DNA of 64,000 nt. Origin: Actinomyces urinae (lineage in GTDB: Bacteria; Actinomycetota; Actinomycetes; Actinomycetales; Actinomycetaceae). The notes under the pieces are model-generated. The model did no database searches. It worked only from the letters and a program-made list of their open reading frames with translations, and had not been told where the DNA came from. The stretch lies in NCBI RefSeq assembly GCF_900119695.1, contig NZ_LT632545.1:47410-111409 (forward strand). Reading direction: 5' to 3'. Shown here piece by piece: positions 60,390 to 64,000 of this stretch; within the stretch, counting starts at the first letter, position 1, and every line of letters begins with the position of its first letter. The position numbers were made by a program, and so were the translations under genes.

Positions 60390-61460
60390 TTAGGGCAGCT
60401 TCATTTGCCCGGGTTTGATCCACCCTCGTTTACGCATGATTTCGGAAAAGCCTAGCGTTAGTAGCGCGGGAGCAACAAAGTGGAGTCCAACGATGAGTGC
60501 CAGAAGTGTCGCAGGGTTCGTGGTTTCGGACATGACGGTCCAAGTCATGATTTGGCCGACTAGGCCGGAGGTGCCCATCCCTGCGCCGGCAGCGTTGCTT
60601 TCCATGTGGAAGACAGTTGTGGCGATGGGGCCGAGAATGGCCGAAGTGAGGATCGGCGGGATCCAGATTTGGGGATGGCGCAAAATGTTGGGTACTTGCA
60701 ACATCGATGTTCCAAGGCCTTGGGAGATGAGGCCGGAAATCTTGTTTTCGCGGTATGAGGCCACGGCGAACCCAACCATTTGCGCGGAGGTTCCAACGGT
60801 TGCTGCTCCGGCTGCGAGGCCGGATAGTCCAAGAATGATCGATAGCGCGGCGGACGAGATGGGCAGAGTGAGGATGATGCCCATGACCACGGAAACGATG
60901 ATTCCCATTGTGAAGGGGCGATGCATGGTGCCCCAGTTGATGATGTCTCCAAGGCTTAGCATCATGGCTGAGATTGGAGGACCAATGAGAAGTCCAAGTA
61001 GTGATCCGGAAACGATTGTTACAAACGGTGTCACGAGGATGTCCACGGGAGTTTTCCCGGACACTGCCCGGCCGATTTCAACGGCTACGAACGAGGCAAG
61101 AAAGGCTCCAAGAGGCTCTCCGGGGCCGAGCAGTTGCATGGTGAGGCCGTCTACTACTCCAGCGTCGAGGATTTTGCCCGCGTGGGCGCCAACCATGCCC
61201 GCAACTCCGGTGCCCGCGAGTACATAGGTGCTGGCATGTAGCCGGTGTGCGACACCGATACCGATGCCCGCGCCAGTTAGAACCGAAGCGATAGATCCCA
61301 TGAGTACCAGTGGTTTTCCAACGGCATCGGGGAGTAGGTTTCCAACTGAAACCATAATTGTGCCAATGATTAGGGTGGCAAAAAGGCCGTGTGCCATGCC
61401 GGTGAGGCCGTCGATAAAGAATCGGTTTGCCGAGGTTTTTACCCTATTTGGGATTTTCAT
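60390..61460 (-). CDS. Orphan EIIC-type membrane permease (PTS_EIIC_2 family)
   Basis: The 356-residue integral membrane protein has about ten hydrophobic segments and Gly/Ala-rich re-entrant-like stretches (GAGIGIGVAHRLHAS, AGAATVGTSAQMVGFA). Its overall character matches the predicted EIIC family 2 of the phosphotransferase system, which lacks EIIA and EIIB domains; none are encoded nearby. It is preceded at 75 bp by a 3H-domain repressor in the same direction. An ATG with TTTGGAG upstream marks the start. The substrate is unknown; a nicotinate-related compound is an inference from the regulator. Confidence 0.8.
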   Translation of the reverse strand: MKIPNRVKTSANRFFIDGLTGMAHGLFATLIIGTIMVSVGNLLPDAVGKPLVLMGSIASVLTGAGIGIGVAHRLHASTYVLAGTGVAGMVGAHAGKILDAGVVDGLTMQLLGPGEPLGAFLASFVAVEIGRAVSGKTPVDILVTPFVTIVSGSLLGLLIGPPISAMMLSLGDIINWGTMHRPFTMGIIVSVVMGIILTLPISSAALSIILGLSGLAAGAATVGTSAQMVGFAVASYRENKISGLISQGLGTSMLQVPNILRHPQIWIPPILTSAILGPIATTVFHMESNAAGAGMGTSGLVGQIMTWTVMSETTNPATLLALIVGLHFVAPALLTLGFSEIMRKRGWIKPGQMKLP

Positions 61461-61477
61461 CGCCCATCTCCAAAGCG

Positions 61478-61500
61478 CTACTGTATATACACTCAGGTAG
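61478..61500. promoter_or_regulatory. Inverted-repeat operator candidate upstream of the EIIC gene
   Basis: TGTATATACA (61482-61491) is a perfect 10-bp palindrome flanked by CTAC (61478-61481) and GTAG (61497-61500). It lies between the regulator stop and the EIIC start, where TATATA could also be the -10 on the minus strand. Confidence 0.45.
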
Positions 61501-61535
61501 ACGTTATCAGAGCGTTGGGTTATCCCAAATTCGGA

Positions 61536-62069
61536 TTATTGCTTGGGCTCGGACAAGAAGCCTTGTTCGCCTAACGCCGCCTCAATCGCGTCGAGTGTTT
61601 CTTCACTATCGGCTTCGACCGTGTGCTTGTGGTAGCCGTCAGTGAGTCGAGAGAGACGTTGGGGCCGTTCAAAGCTTTCCAGGAAGTTTTTCAAGCTCTT
61701 GGGTGATACGACGTTTAGATCGGCTCTGATTTCTCCGTACTGCGGGTGATCGATCTTGATGTCCAGCACGCGTCCGCCATACTCGATAATTAGCGCCAGT
61801 TCTGTTTTGGTTTCGCCGTAGTCGTGGCGAACTTTGAATTCGCGTCGAGGTGGCTGGACCGGGCGAATCAGCAGGTATCCACGATTGGTTGAAAAGATGG
61901 GGACGCCTTCGGCGCGCAAGAGGGCAACATCTTTGACGATGACTTGCCTGGTCACGCCAAGCAGGTCTCCAAATGCGGTGGCGGAAATAGGAGCGTCCGA
62001 GCTTTCTAACTTTCTCAGAATCGTGCTACGCCTGTCGGTGTTGCCGATGCGGTTCCCTTTTCTCGCCAT
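61536..62069 (-). CDS. 3H-domain transcriptional repressor (NiaR/YrxA-like)
   Basis: The 177-residue protein has an N-terminal winged HTH (residues ~12-68, ILRKLESSDAPISATAFGDLLGVTRQVIVKD) and a C-terminal 3H domain. The metal-site spacing of the family is visible: H82-x7-E90 (RHDYGETKTE) and H147-x-H149 (GYHKHT). NiaR repressors use nicotinic acid to control niacin salvage and uptake genes. The downstream gene is an EIIC-type permease rather than the known niacin transporters. The ATG is at 62069. Confidence 0.88.
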   Translation of the reverse strand: MARKGNRIGNTDRRSTILRKLESSDAPISATAFGDLLGVTRQVIVKDVALLRAEGVPIFSTNRGYLLIRPVQPPRREFKVRHDYGETKTELALIIEYGGRVLDIKIDHPQYGEIRADLNVVSPKSLKNFLESFERPQRLSRLTDGYHKHTVEADSEETLDAIEAALGEQGFLSEPKQ

Positions 62070-62163
62070 AGGAACACGTTAGCCAAAAGATGAAAAATAG
62101 TGAAGAATTGTGACAGTGGCTTAGAATGCCATCGGAAATTGTTGTTATTTGGAAGGAATAGAA

Positions 62164-63429
62164 GTGGCCGATCTAATTGATGATCTGCAGTGGCGGGGTT
62201 TGATCCGTCAGCACACCGATCTAGATAAGTTGCGTAAGGAACTATCTTCGGGACCGGTTACTTTCTATTGCGGTTTCGATCCAACTGCACCTTCGTTGCA
62301 TCACGGACATTTGGTCCAGTTGATTTTGATGCGCCACCTGCAACTCGCGGGGCATCGTCCTTTGGCTTTGGTTGGCGGTGCAACTGGCCTTATTGGCGAT
62401 CCGCGCATGTCGGGTGAGCGCACTTTGCAGCCCCGAGAGGTTGTTGAAGGCTGGGTAGAGAGCCTGAAGAAGCAGATTTCACGCTTCCTCGATTTCGAGG
62501 GCGAGAACGCTGCACTAATGGTGAACAACTTGGATTGGACGTCAGAGCTATCCGCGATTGACTTGCTCCGTGATTTGGGCAAGTTCTTCCGGATGGGAAC
62601 TATGCTCTCGAAAGACGCGGTTGCCCGGCGCCTGAGCTCTAAGGAAGGCATTTCTTACACGGAGTTCTCCTACCAGATCCTCCAGGCCAATGACTACCTG
62701 CAGCTTTACCGTCGTTACGGTTGCACGCTTGAGACTGGCGGTGATGATCAGTGGGGCAACCTGGTTGGCGGCCTCGACTTGATTCGCAAGGTGGAGGACG
62801 TGGAGGTCAGCGTAATGACCACGCCACTCATCACGAAGGCGGATGGCACAAAGTTTGGTAAATCAGAGGGTGGGGCCGTCTGGCTGAATCCGGACATGTT
62901 GTCGCCGTACGCGTTCTACCAGTTCTGGCTGAATGTGGATGATGCTGATGTGGTGCGTTTTTTGAAGGTGTTCACATTCCTAGATCGCCCGGAAATCGAG
63001 CGTCTCGAGAAGACAGTGGAGGATGCCCCGTATAAGCGTGAGGCACAAAAGGCTCTTGCGGCTGAGGTTACCAAGCTGGTTCATGGTGAGGAAACCTTGC
63101 AGCGCGTATTGGAAGCTACCGAGGCTCTGTGGGGTAGCGGCGACTTGAAGAAGGTTGATGCAGCCACTTTGTCTGCGGCTACGTCGGAGTTGCCGGCAGG
63201 TGAGGTCAACTTTGGTGAGGCGACGATCGTGGACGCTCTGGTTGCAGCCGGTTTGGAAAAGGGTAAGCGAGCCGCACGCACAACCGTGTCCTCCGGCGGC
63301 GCATACCTGAATAATGAGCGTGTCGAGAGTGAAGACCAGACTATTAGCGCCGAGGACGCCTTGGCAGATGGGACCGTTTTGATCCGTAAGGGCAGGCGAA
63401 ATCTCGCAGTAGTGCGTCCTGCCAAGTAG
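62164..63429 (+). CDS. tyrS: Tyrosyl-tRNA synthetase
   Basis: This class I synthetase has 421 residues from the GTG preceded by AAGGAA. The HIGH motif region is FDPTAPSLHHGHLV, the KMSKS motif appears as KFGKS in KADGTKFGKSEGG, and GGDDQWGNLVGG is the tyrosine/tRNA contact. The C-terminal ~65 residues are an S4 RNA-binding domain (KGKRAARTTVSSGGAYLNN). It precedes the rRNA operon. Confidence 0.95.
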   Translation: MADLIDDLQWRGLIRQHTDLDKLRKELSSGPVTFYCGFDPTAPSLHHGHLVQLILMRHLQLAGHRPLALVGGATGLIGDPRMSGERTLQPREVVEGWVESLKKQISRFLDFEGENAALMVNNLDWTSELSAIDLLRDLGKFFRMGTMLSKDAVARRLSSKEGISYTEFSYQILQANDYLQLYRRYGCTLETGGDDQWGNLVGGLDLIRKVEDVEVSVMTTPLITKADGTKFGKSEGGAVWLNPDMLSPYAFYQFWLNVDDADVVRFLKVFTFLDRPEIERLEKTVEDAPYKREAQKALAAEVTKLVHGEETLQRVLEATEALWGSGDLKKVDAATLSAATSELPAGEVNFGEATIVDALVAAGLEKGKRAARTTVSSGGAYLNNERVESEDQTISAEDALADGTVLIRKGRRNLAVVRPAK

Positions 63430-63444
63430 GCAGTCTGACCTGGT

Positions 63445-63488
63445 GGCCGGGATTGTAGGGCGGACAAGTATGTCCCACAATCTCGGCC
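63445..63488 (+). terminator. Long hairpin after tyrS
   Basis: GGCCGGGATTGT pairs with ACAATCTCGGCC (one G-T pair), extended inside by GGACA-AGTA-TGTCC. It separates tyrS from the rRNA promoters. Confidence 0.75.
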
Positions 63489-63525
63489 CAAACTATGCGT
63501 GTGGTGGGAGTCACCGAAGATTCGT

Positions 63526-63554
63526 TTGACCGGCCCAAAGTGAATGTGTAGAGT
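63526..63554 (+). promoter_or_regulatory. rRNA operon promoter P1
   Basis: TTGACC (63526-63531), a 17-bp spacer, TAGAGT (63549-63554). It lies ~320 bp before 16S rRNA, the typical upstream rrn promoter position. Confidence 0.7.
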
Positions 63555-63634
63555 TGAGACTCGTTGCGAGACAGATGGCAAAGCCCAAAAGCCTCGTGGC
63601 CTGCTTCTAAGAAGTGTGATCCGCGTCAGGAATC

Positions 63635-63662
63635 TTGACAAGTGATTGCAACCTGGTAAGCT
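63635..63662 (+). promoter_or_regulatory. rRNA operon promoter P2
   Basis: TTGACA (63635-63640), a 16-bp spacer and TAAGCT (63657-63662), downstream of P1 in the same direction. The consensus -35 supports tandem rrn promoters. Confidence 0.6.
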
Positions 63663-63753
63663 GGAGAAGCTGTTTCAAGCAGTGAAAACTCAGAAACGGC
63701 GTTACACCTCACTTCTTTCCCTACGATTTTTCTTGGGATGAGTGTGTGTGGGT

Positions 63754-63780
63754 GTTGTTTGTGAACTCGATAGTGTGTTT
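63754..63780 (+). promoter_or_regulatory. boxA-like antitermination element in the rrn leader
   Basis: GTTGTTTGTGAACTCGATAG with TGTGTTT following closely resembles the leader element of actinobacterial rRNA operons (TTGAGAACTCAATAGTGTG type) used by Nus factors for antitermination. Confidence 0.6.
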
Positions 63781-63876
63781 TTTGTTTTGTCCTTTTTTGT
63801 TTTGTTTTTGTTTTTTTGGTTGGGATCGCTGGGCTGGCCTGGTTTTGGGTTGGTTCTGGTTTTTCTCTTTTTGTTT
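63777..63876 (+). other. T/G-rich, A-poor tract before 16S rRNA
   Basis: About 100 bases made almost wholly of T and G with long T runs, between the boxA-like element and the 16S 5' end. It is non-coding although both strands stay open. In RNA it would be a U/G-rich single-stranded leader, likely part of the pre-16S processing region. Confidence 0.7.
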
Positions 63877-64000
63877 TGTTTGGAGAGTTTGATCCTGGCT
63901 CAGGACGAACGCTGGCGGCGTGCTTAACACATGCAAGTCGAACGGGATCCAGGGCGTTTTTTACGTTTTGGTGAGAGTGGCGAACGGGTGAGTAACACGT
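63877..64000 (+). rRNA. rrs: 16S ribosomal RNA, 5' end (runs off the right edge)
   Basis: AGAGTTTGATCCTGGCTCAG begins at 63884, followed by GACGAACGCTGGCGGCGTGC, ACACATGCAAGTCGAACGG and GTGGCGAACGGGTGAGTAAC, the universal opening of bacterial 16S rRNA in its actinobacterial form. The exact 5' end is approximate. Only ~124 bases are present. Confidence 0.97.

Noticed and set aside
63742..63927. Open frames across the T/G-rich leader (Phe/Leu/Val-rich on one strand, Lys/Gln-rich on the other)
   Set aside because: They result from skewed base composition and run into 16S rRNA.

Overview
This window reads as chromosomal DNA from a moderately GC-rich actinobacterium. The actinobacteria-restricted families DUF2469, DUF3145 and DUF3052, a homodimeric-type pyruvate dehydrogenase E1 (AceE), polyphosphate glucokinase and the gene orders all point that way. 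The 5' end of a 16S rRNA gene at the right edge and the modest GC content fit the Actinomycetaceae (Arcanobacterium/Actinobaculum/Trueperella-like). That family placement is an inference; genus is not claimed. Genes are densely packed, with many 1-4 bp stop/start overlaps and many GTG or TTG starts.

Layout. (1) 1-5220: end of smc, a small membrane protein, ftsY and ffh (both SRP GTPases), and an amidohydrolase coupled to ffh; an inositol-phosphatase-like gene faces them. (2) 6370-11756: the ribosome/secretion block rpsP-khpA-rimM-trmD, rplS, lepB, rnhB, DUF2469. Here trmD is fused to a GNAT acetyltransferase, and rpsP and rplS share an exact 15-base promoter element. (3) 11757-12708: a 950-bp non-coding stretch built from nested tandem repeats (23-, 27- and 83-bp units). 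(4) 12709-16734: yraN-comM-dprA-xerC, a DNA uptake/recombination block. (5) 16770-29599: an M23 peptidase facing rpsB-tsf, then pyrH-frr-cdsA-rlmN, a DivIVA-repeat protein, dxr-rseP-ispG, and proS-def. (6) 29820-35674: DUF3145 with an acyl-carrier-like protein that lacks the phosphopantetheine serine, aspartase, aceE and DUF3052. (7) 35774-41818: tRNA-Val(TAC), then a lactose module (GPH symporter, LacZ, divergent LacI regulator) with two operator-like sites. (8) 41943-47317: a Nif3-like protein, a 'zinc-ribbon' protein without any cysteine, yaaA, RNase P RNA, and the panB-map-ppgK operon. (9) 47460-51791: pheST and a flavodoxin. (10) 51842-59394: a seven-gene arginine operon argCJBDRGH without argF, driven by a promoter that predicts a leaderless argC message and is overlapped by ARG-box-like sequence. 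(11) 59456-63429: an NAD-dependent epimerase-like protein, a 3H-domain (NiaR-like) repressor in operon with an orphan EIIC-type permease, and tyrS. (12) 63430-64000: a ribosomal RNA promoter/leader region with two promoters, a boxA-like element and a T/G-rich tract, entering 16S rRNA.

Most genes are housekeeping. The unusual content lies in the repeat-built intergenic region, the degenerate ACP and zinc-ribbon proteins, the TrmD-GNAT fusion, the rplS leader with mutually exclusive stems, the argC promoter, and the regulator/EIIC pair. I did not find a clear-cut new defence or mobile system, and no insertion sequence or CRISPR array.
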